From Euphorbia lathyris (lineage: Eukaryota; Streptophyta; Magnoliopsida; Malpighiales; Euphorbiaceae), in the NCBI RefSeq assembly GCF_963576675.1, contig NC_088914.1, positions 19,695,001 to 19,759,000 of the forward strand: a stretch of DNA of 64,000 bases, read 5' to 3'. Below the pieces are notes generated by a model. The model was not told the origin of the DNA, searched no databases, and saw only the letters and a list, made by a program, of their open reading frames with translations. Within the stretch, counting starts at the first letter, position 1. Every line of letters begins with the position of its first letter. The position numbers were made by a program, and so were the translations under genes. Below are positions 24,198 through 35,128 of this stretch, piece after piece.

Positions 24198-24755
24198 TGT
24201 AACGACCCGGTCCGGAATGGGTGGTGCCGGGGTAGAAGGCCTGAGCAAGGAGCGATCCTAAGGGATGACAATAGGGGCAGGACTGAACTGAATCCCACAT
24301 CGGAGGTCGAGAGGGAGTGATCGAGACTTATTAGTAAGTTGGGAATCCAATATATGCAGACATGTTTAAACCCGTGAAGCCCAAGGTGTTGGATTTGGGC
24401 CAGAACGGACAATATCTACATGGTATTGGACTAGAGTGTTACAATTCGTTTTAGAGCCGACTCTCCACGTACGATGTGTGGTTCAGGAACGAACTAGGAG
24501 TAAGCTGGTGGGCCTATAACGACCCGGTCCGAAATTGGTAGCACCGGGATAGAAGGTCTGAGCAAGGAGCGGCCCTAAGGGATGGCAATGGGGCAAGAAT
24601 GAACTGAATCTCACATCGGAGTTGGAGAGAGAGTGATTGGGGCTTATTAGTAAGTTGGGAATCCAATACATGCAGACGCGTTTTAAACCCGTGAGGCCCA
24701 ATGTATTGGATTTGGATCAGAGCGGACAATATCTACATGGTATTGGACTAGGGTG

Positions 24756-24760
<5 letters not shown>
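24198..24760. mobile_element. TRIM-like element: two 246-bp LTRs, 71-bp core
   Basis: LTR 1 is 24198-24443, from TGTAACGACCCGGTCC to GAGTGTTACA. LTR 2 is 24515-24760, from TATAACGACCCGGTCC to GGGTGTTATA. Both contain CCACATCGGA and ATATCTACATGGTATTGGACTA. The 71-bp core starts ATTCGTTTTAGAGCC, a PBS-like place, and ends in GCTGGTGGGCC. Both sides are TA repeats, which hides the duplication. Such tiny elements encode nothing and move with enzymes from other LTR elements. ORFs on the - strand here are by-products. Confidence 0.7.
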
Positions 24761-24789
<29 letters not shown>

Positions 24790-24960
24790 CGATTCGATAT
24801 GAGGTAGATATTATCTATTGGAAACATACCTTATTAATATAGTTCAGGCTCTCACTATGTCATTTTTCCTTTTAGATGACGCAAAATATATAACAGATAT
24901 TTTTTTGTGGCATCTGAATGTTTTTCGAGACATCTATATTAAATTTCTGCCATCTGAAAG

Positions 24961-25393
24961 TGATACGGGTTAAAGACGAACATGATGATTTTATTCGTAA
25001 ATCAACAAAAAGTTTCTTCACTAGCTAAACTAGTAGGAGTTAATCCCGAGATATAGATATAAAACTTTAATGTCAATGAGAAATATTATTTGATTTCATA
25101 AAAGAGTTTGCTATCCTTACAAAATAGTGGGGTTTAAATACTTCCCCTAAAGAAAAACTAAGGACGTTATACACTTGCTAGGGTTACAATACAAGAGAGC
25201 AATAAGGGTAAGATGGGGGAAAGATGGTAAAGTGGCATAAAGGAAAATAGAACTAAGCAGAAACAGTAAATAAGGTGTAACTGACTGGTTGTCAGATTTG
25301 TCTCCTTGTGGAGGAAGTAATGTTGGACTCCTTCATAAGGAAGTAAACCCATGGTATCTGATAGGAAGGATTCGCCCGTGTAAGCTTCGCCAG
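24961..25393 (-). mobile_element. 3' LTR region of the 5'-truncated Ty3 element
   Basis: On the - strand this follows the end of the Ty3 pol frame. It has the LTR layout seen at 10.3 and 60.4 kb: TAGGGGAAGTATTTAAACC as a TATA region, TAGTTTAGCTAGTGAAGAAAC further on, and an end reading CCCGTATCA at 24961. The start of the LTR is not sharp. It would have supplied the polyadenylation site of the element. Confidence 0.55.
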
Positions 25394-26460
25394 TCATAAA
25401 TTCACCTCGTGACCCAGCTTGCCTGAAGTGGAGCATCCACTAGGTATCGTTTGAATGGGGGATCTGTGAAGGATGTCCTCATCAACCCCTTTTTCTTTAA
25501 AAGGCTTGGATTCTGACTCGTCTGTAGTGGTCCCAATGGGTCCATCTAGTTTCCACGAGTTGAGATCTCGTACATTGAAGGAGGGTGACATCTTGCCTAG
25601 CCAATTTGGTAGGGCCATATGATACGCATTGGCACTGATCTTCTTGGTCACTTTATACGGCCCATATTTTCTTGGTCAGAGTTTGCTACTTGGGGCACTG
25701 ACGAGTCTTTCCTTGCTGAGGTACACTAGTACCTCATCCCCTACTTCGAAATAAAGATCTATTTTGTGCTCATTTGCCTTCGTTTTCAACTTTGGTTTCA
25801 TTCCTCAAGACTTTACTTCACCTCCCGATGCATTCGTAGGTATTCATTCGCCAGTTGGCGGGCGGTCACATTCCCCTTATCTCCCTTTGGGAGTTTAACT
25901 ATATCCAGGGTGTGATTGGGGATCTTTGTACATACCATTTCAAATGTCGACTTCCTAATGCCCGAGTGTACTAAGCTGTTATAAGCAAACTCTGCCCAAA
26001 CCAGAACCAAGTCCCACATCTGGGGCTTGTCTTTACACTTGCTTCTTAACAAGTTACCTAGGGTTTGATTAACCATTTCTATTTGACCATCAGTTTGCAG
26101 ATGCACGGTAGTACTGAACTTTAAGATCGTATCAAAAAGAGCCCATAACGTCCGCAAAAAATGGATCAGAAATTTCGTATCTGGATCCGAAATGATACAT
26201 TTTGGTACCTTATGTAATCTTACTACCCTTTTGAAGAACAGTTTGGCGATCACTGAGGCATCATTTTTCTTTCGACATGGAATAAAATGGGCCATCTTAG
26301 AAAACCTGTCAGCCACGACGAAAATGGAATCTATATCCTTCTAGATTTTGGGTAGTCCTAGAACGAAATCCATGGATAAATCTTCCTATACTGTCTCTTG
26401 TACAGGTAGTGGTAGGTGTAGGCTGGCGTTGGTTGCATGTCCCTTGGCAGTTTGGTAAAT
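25394..26460 (-). pseudogene. Ty3 integrase and C-terminal region, decayed
   Basis: Reading down from about 26460 there is a segment ending the integrase zinc region (AKGHATNASLHLPL). The frame 26316-25813 then encodes the catalytic core: DRFSKMAHF (first Asp), CIISDPDTKFL (second Asp) and TDGQIEMVNQTLGNLLR (Glu), so D,D,E is retained. After 25813 come stops and then ISANAYHMALPNWLGKMSPS and FNVRDLNSW at about 25.6 kb, the post-integrase module of chromovirus-like Ty3 elements. In life the enzyme inserts the cDNA. Several stops (for example before LSMDFVLG) show the copy is dead. Confidence 0.8.
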
Positions 26461-26859
26461 ATAACACTACTCCACCAAATACATGACATCTCTTTTCATC
26501 TTAGGCTAAAAGTATCAAGAGCTTACTGCCTCGTATTTCTTATCTCTCCCGAAATGTCCTCATAGACTACCACCATGTAAATCTCTGATAACCTTCTCCT
26601 AGATTGAGGTACATGGCAAACAAAGTCGGTTACCTCTTATAAGATATTCGTCAAGCAGATGATACGCCCTATCCCCAGGTTGGCTTCTACAACTTCACCA
26701 AATGTTTCTGAAGTTCGGATCCTCCCTATAGTCTACTCGGATGTGCTCAAAGAAATCTACTTTAGATTCACTATCTTCAAAAGTGCTACCATTTGGCTTA
26801 GGGAATCCGCCACTTTATTCTATTGTCTAGCCTTATGGATAAGTCTATAAGGGAACTTA

Positions 26860-27440
26860 TCTATGAAGGCAGACAATCGGCCATGCATGGAGTTTTAAAG
26901 GTGCTTCTGACTCCGTAAAAACTTAAGAGCTTGGTGGTCTGTGTAGATGACAAATTCTTTTCCCATCAAGTAGTGCTCCCATGTCTTCAAAGCCCTGACC
27001 ACTACTTAGAATTCCTGATCGTAGGTAGCCCACTTCTGTCTGGCTTCACATAACTTTTCACTAAAGTAGATGATAGGTCTTTTCTCTTGTATCAGGACGC
27101 CCCCAACCCCAACTCCACTAGCATCACACTCGACCTCAAATAGTATATCAAAATCGGGAAAGGCTAACACTTGTGATATACTCAAGTTTTCCTTGATTAA
27201 AGCAAAACTGTTTTCCTGTTCTTTTTCGCACTTGAATCCCTTCCCTTTCTTCAGGCATTCGGTAAGTGGGGCTTACTAGGGTGCTGAAATTTCGGATGAA
27301 CCATCGATAAAAGGTGGCTAACCTGTGAAAAATCTGAATATCTCCCACATTCTTAGGGGTGGGCCATTCTCTGATAGCTCTCACTTTCTCCTCATCCACT
27401 CGGATTCCGTCTCCGCTAACCATAAACCCGAAGAAGAAAA
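26860..27440 (-). pseudogene. Ty3 RT C-terminus and RNase H, decayed
   Basis: The frame 27423-27148 reads VRAIREWPTPKNV and [15 protein letters not shown], the typical end of a Ty3 reverse transcriptase. Further down (about 27.1-26.88 kb) come [29 protein letters not shown] and HQALKFL, the RNase H domain with its conserved Asp. Frame changes and stops separate the parts. Nothing of the RT catalytic YxDD, protease or gag lies upstream of 27.44 kb, so the element is cut off there. It joins the integrase remnant downstream. Confidence 0.8.
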
Positions 27441-28234
27441 TTTGAGCACCTCACAAAAAAGGGAAAAGGAGAACAAAGTCTAAAGGCTCTAAACAATTAT
27501 GGTTAGGTAAGTGAACTTAAGTCAACCACAATGAATACAACTACAGTACTAAAAGAAAAATAATTATAAAGCGAAACTAACTTGAAGAGGAAAATGTTCT
27601 TTTTTTCTGGGATTCAAACGCCAATGTAATGTAGCCTTTGTTTTATAGTTGACGACTACTGAATAGGGAAAGATTCTCTATGACTCAACACAATCATATA
27701 TACCTTTTCGTTAATATAAGTGACTGCAGTTTTACATCGAACGGTTACAAAGACTTCAATCAACAATAATTAAATCTCGGGATAAGTGCAAAAGACATTA
27801 GTCATTAAAATGCCTCGTCACCTCAATGTTCAAAATGAGAGTAATGGGGGGCATCTATTTCAGATAAAGTCTAAGTAGAAGCTCAATTAATTTTCCAAAA
27901 CCCATCTAATTCTAAGCGGCCCAATGTCAAAGAAGAAGTCAATAGGGTTCAACATGGTCAGAAACGTCCTACCTCCCAATCTTGGGGTAGAACGATGCTT
28001 TCACACGTCTAACAGCCTATGAATGAGTACTTTCTTTCTTTTCGATATTATACTTTCTTCACTATTATTAGTCCCAGGCTTTGACATCAGAATGTACCCA
28101 AAAATCCACTCCAACGAAAGTCAATGGTCATTCGTGAAAATCAAGCCGAAAGTTGGACCATATCCAACAAAACTTATCCAATTATCCTATATTATTAATA
28201 TTCAACTACTGTGAATATTTGTGAATTTTTAGAA
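27441..28234. other. Intergenic, possibly an old LTR edge
   Basis: At about 27845 the tract GGGGGGCATCTATTTC resembles the polypurine tract and U3 start of Tat-type Ty3 elements. The following 350 bp are moderately GC-rich. I could not find a matching LTR partner or PBS, so this is only suggestive. The ORF 28023-28214 is not supported. Confidence 0.3.
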
Positions 28235-28366
28235 ATGAGGAGCGGCCTCTTGTCAAAAAATTTGGCAAGGGAAGGCTTGCCCTTTATACACCCTTGTGGT
28301 GGGATCCCTCCCCAGACCCTCGCTTAGTGGGGACGCGTAATATATCGGGCCGCCTTTTATTAAGTA
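28235..28366 (+). mobile_element. SINE fragment
   Basis: The stretch GAGCGGCCTCTTGTC, GGCAAGGGAAGGCTTGCCC, GTGGTGGGATCCCTCCCC, GACCCTCGCTTAGTGGGGAC and CGGGCCGCCTTTT follows, from memory, the body of a widespread plant SINE type that ends in a short T run. The tRNA-like head is degenerate and I do not see clear A and B boxes. It is GC-rich against its flanks, as an inserted RNA copy would be. Confidence 0.55.
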
Positions 28367-29547
28367 TCGAGTTTAGCACAATTCTAAGAATTTATGTTTA
28401 GAGTTACTAAAAGGGCCTTGAACAAAAAAATTGGATAAAAATTTAAGTGCCCTCCTTTTTTTTTTTTTGTAGATTTTTTTTTTTTTGTAGGATCTTCCAG
28501 CTATGCATATAATAATATTTTTGAAGTTAATAATAATTTATTTTTAAGGAAAGGAAGTAAAATATATAAATTTTGCAGCAATATATTCTTGGGTCAAATA
28601 ATCAGTTTATGACTATCTTAATTGTCCTTTACAATGTATTATAACTTATAATTAGCATCCTATGTTTGTTGATTATATTTAATTAATGGATTAATGATTT
28701 AATACAACAAAATAGACAAATTAGTGAAATGACCCTGTACCCAACAAACGGAAAAGGAATGAAATAAAATTAAATAAGTTTATACTGTATATAGATAATT
28801 AAATAAAATCATTTTTGTTTTAATATTTTTTTTTTCTTTTTTAGGAAGAAAATAGTTTTAAAGTGTGTGACAACCATACAGAAGAAATTAAATCAATATC
28901 GGCATGACTAATTCCAGCATTTCTATCGTTTCTTTCACAATCTTTTTGTGGTTATTAACGTTTTTACGGAGGTATATACTCTTTAATGTAAGAAATGCTA
29001 TATTTTGTTTTTAATGTTTATAGATTCAAGTAATTTTGAGTTCAAATCAGGGACGTAGATAAGAGGCCGGGAGGGTTCATGCTCCTGTTGTTGGAACTAT
29101 TCTTATTATGGATGGTTTTAGGACCTTCGGCTGTTGAAACTTCCTTTATTTTTGGATAATTTCAGTCCACTGTTTTGATGAACAAAGTTCGGAGTGGTGA
29201 ATTAACTCAATGAGTTTGTATTTAATTACAAATCTAACTTGATTAATATATGATAAACGATAAATTTCTTTAAGTTTATTCAAAACAACTCAATCTTAAT
29301 TTTGTAGTCCAAATGTAATTTAATTTTGAAAATTTTTAAGTAAAAATTGGTTTCGGACCATTCAGTTGATAACAAGTATATATACATATAAAATTTAAAC
29401 AAGTTCAATTTAACAAAAAATAAATAAATAAATATTATGCTCACATGGTGTAATATGTTAATTGGATAGTTGAGTTAGTTAAAATTGGAAGTCATGTCCT
29501 TTATTTTGGTTGTGGAAATGACTTGGTGAAAGAGGGGAATTAGATAT
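28367..29547. other. AT-rich intergenic DNA
   Basis: It contains a duplicated (T)n-GTAGAT tract at about 28.46-28.49 kb. No gene, RNA or element end was recognised. Confidence 0.45.
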
Positions 29548-30041
29548 GAGAATTACACTAATTTTCATTGAAGTTTGGAATTATTTAAAAAAAAAACTTA
29601 TTAAACTTCATTTTGTTTCAATAAAGTCATTCACATTTCATTTTTATTCAATAGTCATTTCGGAGAAAACAAAAATCATATTAATAATAATGTGACGTTG
29701 AAAATAATTGACTTTATGTATAACATTGATAATCACATAAAAAATTATATATTATTTACTTAACCAAACTTCTTTGTACTATCATGTAGCTACAAAAAAA
29801 TATATTTATTAGCTATCCTATAGAATATGCGTGGTTGCCACATGATTATCGTGTTATACATATTATAGTTCTTTCCAACTTGGTTATCACGTTACTATTC
29901 CAATATTTTTATGAATTGGTTGGAATAACTTTATTGAAATAAAAATATGAAGTCCAATGATTTTATTGAAACAAAATAAAGTTCAGTGATTTTTTTTAAT
30001 CGTATCTCAAATTTCAATGACCATTAATGTAATTTACCCTT
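29548..30041. mobile_element. Mutator-like MITE, imperfect long TIRs
   Basis: Left arm words AATTACACTAATTTTCATTGAAG and TTCATTTTGTTTCAATAAAG are mirrored at the right by CTTTATTGAAATAAAAATATG, TTATTGAAACAAAATAAAG and ATTTCAATGACCATTAATG, ending GTAATTTACCCTT. The end resembles the GGGTAAATTAC ends of the other Mutator-like elements here. I could not define the duplication. Confidence 0.5.
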
Positions 30042-30129
30042 GGATTTGAATGTGGAAAGAACAATTATATGAGAGCGTGAAGATAGCCACGGAGGGTCCG
30101 AATGTTGTTTTAGTTAGGGCAAATTGAAA

Positions 30130-30555
30130 AAACATTAAAAGGGACATGTAATGGCTTTAGCGGGTATTCCCATCGCCCCATGTTCATTCAAGGCAGCAAA
30201 ATCACAAGCAATTCTTGAAAGTTTTTCCTTTTCGAGAGATTGCGGCTTCTTTTCAATCTACATTGAGTCTGATACCCAAATAGTGGTGAAGGTGTTAAAT
30301 TCCGGTTCATGGTCACAAGGTCTTCTTGCATTTGTGTATTTTGATATCATGTCTTTACAACCCTTTTTTCATACATATAGTTTTGTGTTCGTGTTCATTT
30401 ATATAGTCTCATGATATTAATTTCTTGGATAAAAAGATCTCAATTCTGCTATTTATTTTATGGAGGACTATCCTGAAGTAGTTTGGACATAAATCTGTAC
30501 TGATGCTATTATTTTGATTAATTAATATCAGATCAATTTTCAATAAAAAAAAAAG
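30130..30555 (+). pseudogene. LINE remnant: RNase H fragment
   Basis: The frame 30151-30414 reads AAKSQAILESFSFSRDCGFF and then IYIESDTQIVVKVLN, the central helix and second catalytic Asp strand of a plant LINE RNase H. It then loses similarity. An A-rich tail (A10) at about 30546 may be the LINE poly-A. No duplication was found and the C-terminal motif is missing. Confidence 0.55.
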
Positions 30556-31629
30556 GTTAATTAATTTTTCTAAATTGAAAATAAATCCCAAATTAGAAGA
30601 ATTTGGCAGTACTTTTTTTTAATGAAATTTTCTAATATAAATAAAAAAGTTGAGTGGGAACCAACATATTGTAGCTGGAAAGTGTAAATACTTGCATATT
30701 TTAGCATAATAATTATGGAAGTGATTCGTTGGATCATACAAACAATACAACTACTACTGCTATCTTTGACATTTCCCGGTGTGAACTCTATGGAAGTCAA
30801 TGCATCTTTTTCCACTTCATATTTCCCCAAACAAAACAATACTACTATCATTTTAACTCGTCATTTCTTTTCATAAAAATCAAAATTATTTACCTCTTAA
30901 CCTTCTTTTTAGAGAGTAAATATATTTTTATTTAAAAAAATATTAGACAATTTGGTTGGAGTAGTAAAAAATTCAATCTCTCTATATCATGTCTGAAGAA
31001 CCAGTTTGGTTTATCGATTGTTTATTGTTAGAAAGAACTATGTTTTTTCAAAAAAACAGGTTTTCTTTTCATATATAAAATACAAATATGCGATTTCTAA
31101 CTAAATACACATAATTTTTCGTTTTAAAATGAAAATTCAAACAGAAGATAAAAAGTGGGTAAATAAATACCCCGGAGATTCAAGTTTTCGTTTTAAATTG
31201 AATTTCTTTTTTATTTTAATTTTTTTAATAGGAGAATGAATTGAATTTCCCAATTTCCCACCGCTGAACTCAATAAATATTTGGCTCTCCTAGAATATGA
31301 AAATTGTCAACCAATAAATATACATCTCAGAAAAAATAAAATGCATTGAACTCATTATGATATAATTATAACACATATACATATTCCATTGGAGCTCAAT
31401 AATCTTAGTATTGATGAAAGACGTCAATACCCCAACTTTTTTCTTGTTTCCAAAAACAACAAAATCCCTCTCTCATACAATATTAAATAACATTACCCAC
31501 AAATAGTATAATATAATAAATAGGCCAATTTCAGCCCGTCATTTAAATCGAACCACCGGCTAACTTGCTTTTAGCCAACGGTTCAAACCCAAACCGGAAA
31601 ATGGTTGGACCATTGTCGTCTCGTCTTCT
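30556..31629. other. 3' flank of the BURP gene, no other gene
   Basis: AT-rich sequence. The first 130 bp or so below 31630, read on the - strand, are the likely 3' UTR of the gene above. A loose AATAAA-like AT tract lies near 31.5 kb. Small ORFs in both strands show no domain. Confidence 0.4.
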
Positions 31630-33617
31630 TTAATCAGCAACGGTCCAAGTCAAATCATTTTCAAATATCCAATGGCAGACTTCAGTCTGACCCGGAGACG
31701 AACCCAAAGCGTAAAAAGCACCATGGGTGGGGCTCCATGAAGAAGTATCCAAATGACAGATGGCAACACCATGGTTAATCTTACCCTTACTATTCCGATC
31801 CAAAATATCCGCTTCGTAAACCCGAACTTTAGGAACCGAATGGCAATAGTAAAGAAGGTAAGGATACAAACTCTGATGACAAGATACCGACTTTGTCACT
31901 TTTCCACCGTTGATTCCTTTGACCGATCCTATCATGATATCTTTCTTCGACCCATTGACATTCACAGTCGTACGCGCCGCCACATTCCGCCCTAGAACAG
32001 ACGTGGCGAAGTCGACCATGTCCTCCGCTGACCCCACGCACCGCTTGTTCTCGCCGGCGCTTGGAGGTCTCTCGCATTCCTTAAGCGCGTCTTGAATGAT
32101 GGTTTCCATGGTGGAATTATCCAGCGCGTGGAAAGTGTTTTTCAGCAGAGCAAGGTTGGAGTTTGAGAATGGTAATTTAGAGGTGATAGTCCGGGGCAAA
32201 AATGACCTTTTGGGCATTTTATCTACAATATCCGGCATTGGCATCACAGTCCCTTTTTTCAGATTAGATTCACGGAAGAATTTGCCTGGTTCAACCCATC
32301 TATTTACAGAATTGCCACTGAGTTTCAAAATCTTTGCTTCTGCATCTGCTGCACCAGAGCTGCTGCTTATGTTCGTGTACTTGGCGAAGGAAACTCCATT
32401 TTTAGCATAATCTTTGAATGTATTGTTGATTCCATAGCCTTTGAATCCGATTTCATGACCTTGAGCAGCTTTTCCGTAGCCTGTGAATTTATCAGTTCCT
32501 TCATTGAATGATTTACCGTAATTATTGAAATTCACCTTCTCTGAATTTGAATTCTTCGCATACGAATCGAATGAATCATCTCCCACATTCGATTGATCTC
32601 TGTAAGATGAGAAACTATCAACATTCCCATTCCCATCGGCGCCGTAGTTCTTAAAAGTATTATCCGGATTATTCCCATTGAATCCATAGGATGTGAAATT
32701 ATCAGCAGCTCCGTTTCCTACCTCGCCGTAATTCGCGAAATCCGACCCAATCACATTCGAATTCACTCCATATCCGGTGAAATCATTCGGAACTCCGTTC
32801 CCGTTCTTCCCGTATCCCTTAAACGACTCACTCCCGGAGTTCGTATCCAATGAATAACTGGTGAACTTTTGGGCTTTTCCATTGCCGGCGTCGGAGTAGG
32901 TTGTGAATCGGAGATTCGGGACATTTACTTGCCAGGCATACCCCTTGAAGTCGGATTTACCACCAGTTCCGCCGGTACCGTACGTATTGAAGCTCTCGTC
33001 AATATCATTACCATTAGGGGCATAATTGGAAAACTTCTCATCATGACCGGCTCCATTGCGGCCGTAGCGGCGAAAAGAGTCGACAGGGATATTATCGGAG
33101 TCGGAGTAGTTCTTGAAGGAGTCGATTCCGCCGGCGCTCTCAGTGCCGTAATTGGTGAAGTTACGGTTGAGGTAGGAAGAGAAACTAACATCTTTGTCAT
33201 GCTTAGCGAGACTGGGAGACAAATCGGGGAAGCAAAAGAGCCTGGCGGAGGAGCAGAAGTCGGAGAGTTTAGTAGAAAGGGCATTTTGGGCAGCGAGTTT
33301 GGAAAAAGCGGCGGAATCGACGGCGTTTAATGGCGAAACTTTGGATAAAAAGAAAGAAGGTTTAGGTAAATTGTTACGGATCTCTTTATTCCAGTAACGG
33401 ATGAAGGAAGCTTTTGGCGTCATCGGACTTTCTCCGGCCAGGAGGTGGCTGCAACTTCCGAAATTCACCTGCATTGTTTAATTTAGAAAACAATTAACAA
33501 CAATAATAAGAAGAACAGGAAGATTAGTATATATAATTAATGGAAGTTAGAACTTACATTGATGAACAATGGAATAGAGAGGAAGGAGAAGAAGAAGAAG
33601 GAAGAAAGGGTATGCAT
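31630..33617 (-). CDS. Polygalacturonase-1 beta-like BURP-domain protein
   Basis: Exon 1 is 33617-33558 (20 codons, starting MHTLSSFFFFS). The donor is GTAAGT, an 89-bp intron follows, the acceptor is TGCAG, and exon 2 is 33468-31630. The 632-residue product begins with a hydrophobic signal peptide, so it should be secreted to the cell wall. It continues with the conserved FIRYWNKEI and LPKPSFFLSKVSPLN block. Residues about 124-384 hold the FxxY repeats, in which Phe recurs every 14 residues for 18 positions. A BURP domain from about residue 420 ends with CH-X10-CH-X27-CH-X25-CH, all four CH pairs present. Length matches the tomato-type family (about 620-640). Members bind and modulate polygalacturonase and pectin. 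No break is seen. The antisense ORF over the repeats is a shadow. Confidence 0.95.
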
Positions 33618-33664
33618 TTTAGGGAGAGTGAGAATGTTGGTGGATTTGTAAGGTTGTGAGAGCA

Positions 33665-33672
33665 TTTATATA
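33665..33672 (-). promoter_or_regulatory. TATA box of the BURP gene
   Basis: On the - strand the sequence reads CTGTTTATATAAATGC about 50 bp before the ATG at 33617, a good position for transcription starting near 33640. The short leader ends in CCCTAAA just before the ATG. Confidence 0.6.
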
Positions 33673-34246
33673 AACAGGTTTACACAGAGTAGAGATAGGG
33701 AGTGAGAAACAAGTGTTTTTCTTTTTCTTTTTTAAAATTCATTTTAAAAGTTTTTTCAACCAATAGTTTTTTTTTCTTTTTTCTTTTTCTTTTATTTGTT
33801 ATTGGCAGGTTGAATTTATAAATAACCGTGTTTGTATATATAATCTCGTAATTTGATACATATTTGGGGTTTATAAAGTTTACTGTTAAAAGATTTATAA
33901 ATTAATTTTTTTAGTTAGATAATATTTATAGTTTAGTTAACTGTGTAAATATATAAGTAATTTATATAAATTCAGTTTTCTTTAATTATTCGAAATCGGT
34001 CTCTTTTAAAGTTTATGAGCAATGATTTATAAATTGTACAAAACACGAATATTTATCTACAAATTTTTAAATCATGTAATTGTTTTTACAAATAGACCAA
34101 CTCACTAAACTTATTATTAGAGCATTAAATTATTATTTTTTTACTTTTTTATTTTTTATTTTTATTTAATGTAGGTTCTAGTGAGACTAGTGGGTTGAAT
34201 GAAAATCACCTTCGATAATAATTATCATTATTAAAAAAAAGTATAA
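33673..34246. other. Upstream flank of the BURP gene
   Basis: T-rich then A/T-rich sequence that may include promoter elements of the gene on the - strand. No specific motif stands out and no gene is seen. Confidence 0.4.
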
Positions 34247-35128
34247 TAGATCTTTAGCACTCAACTTGTCCAAATACTGCAACTGACTCCCTAAACTTCA
34301 TAGGTTATAACTAACCCTTTTAAGTTTTAACTTGTTTATTTGAAACAAATAACTCCTCAAATGTCATGTGGCTCCGCGTGATTGGAACTTGAAAATATTA
34401 TGATTATCTCCTTACTATCACGTGGCATTTGAGGGGTTTTTTTTTTTTTGAAGCAAAGACGAAGATTTATTCAATATCAATAGCCAAAGCATTACACGCA
34501 AAGTGGGGGGTGGAGGTCCGTAACCCACGGTCTGATTCAGAGATCACCGCTTGTGCAAATACGTGAGCAAGGTGATTCGCAAACCGACGTACAAAATTGA
34601 CAATACAATTTCCAATATCCTTAAATAAGGATTTACAATCATCAACAATAACATCTATGAATGAATTGTAGTCAGAATCTCGCTTCAAAGTATAAATTAC
34701 GTTTGTGAATCCATTTCAAGGACAATGTTTTGTAGTACTGACTCTTTATCTAGCTTAGTGTTTCCCGATAATAGAGCGTTTCAACGAGGAAAGGATCAAG
34801 CTGACAGTGGAGGACGTCGTTAACACACTCCCCCCCCCCCCCCCCGTCGTAAGGAATCGGCCAGTGCTATCCCAACGGTAAAGCCATAGCCACCAAAGCC
34901 CCATTTAAAAAGATTGCACCATCAACATTGATTTTAATGACACGCAAGGGTGGTAAGGACCAGTAAGCAGGTGAGGTCATTGACGAAGAGGTCTCAGTTT
35001 GTAGTGCCATTTGAGCAGCCTTTTAGTGGGATAGAAATGAAGTTGTATTACTGAACAGAACGGTCATAGAAAGCACATTGCTATTCCACACGGGCATGAT
35101 ATTTGAGGGGTTATTGTTCCAAATAAAT
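34247..35128. mobile_element. MITE related to the 6.15-kb element, split by a LINE
   Basis: The left part (CAACTTGTCCAAATACTGCAAC, TATAACTAACCC) follows the arm of the Mutator-like MITE at 6152-6560. An inner inverted pair, AATAACTCCTCAAATGTCATG and ACGTGGCATTTGAGGGGTTATT, brackets its centre. The second half is interrupted by a LINE insertion with its own duplication and resumes at 35101. Outer limits are approximate. Confidence 0.55.
34439..35100 (-). pseudogene. 5'-truncated LINE: RNase H region
   Basis: Read on the - strand, a frame near 34.97 kb gives LPPLRVIKINVDGAIF, the first catalytic Asp strand of a LINE RNase H. The frame 34688-34467 then gives DVIVDDCKSLF and NCIVNFVRRFANHLAHVFAQ, the terminal part. 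The expected final Asp of the last motif reads H here. It ends in a poly-T (poly-A of the element) at 34439. The 12-bp duplication ATTTGAGGGGTT flanks it exactly (34427-34438, 35101-35112). Frames are broken, and a C16 run lies at about 34.84 kb. Confidence 0.8.

Noticed and set aside
24182..24729. Three overlapping - strand ORFs with similar peptides
   Set aside because: Similarity arises because they read the two LTRs of the TRIM-like element; no protein signal.
32869..33330. 153-residue ORF on the + strand
   Set aside because: It is antisense to the FxxY repeat region of the BURP gene; the regular repeat keeps the opposite frame open. No domain, no independent promoter.
34838..34854. C-run as a regulatory or quadruplex site
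   Set aside because: A plain homopolymer within a dead LINE; the length may be a sequencing artefact.
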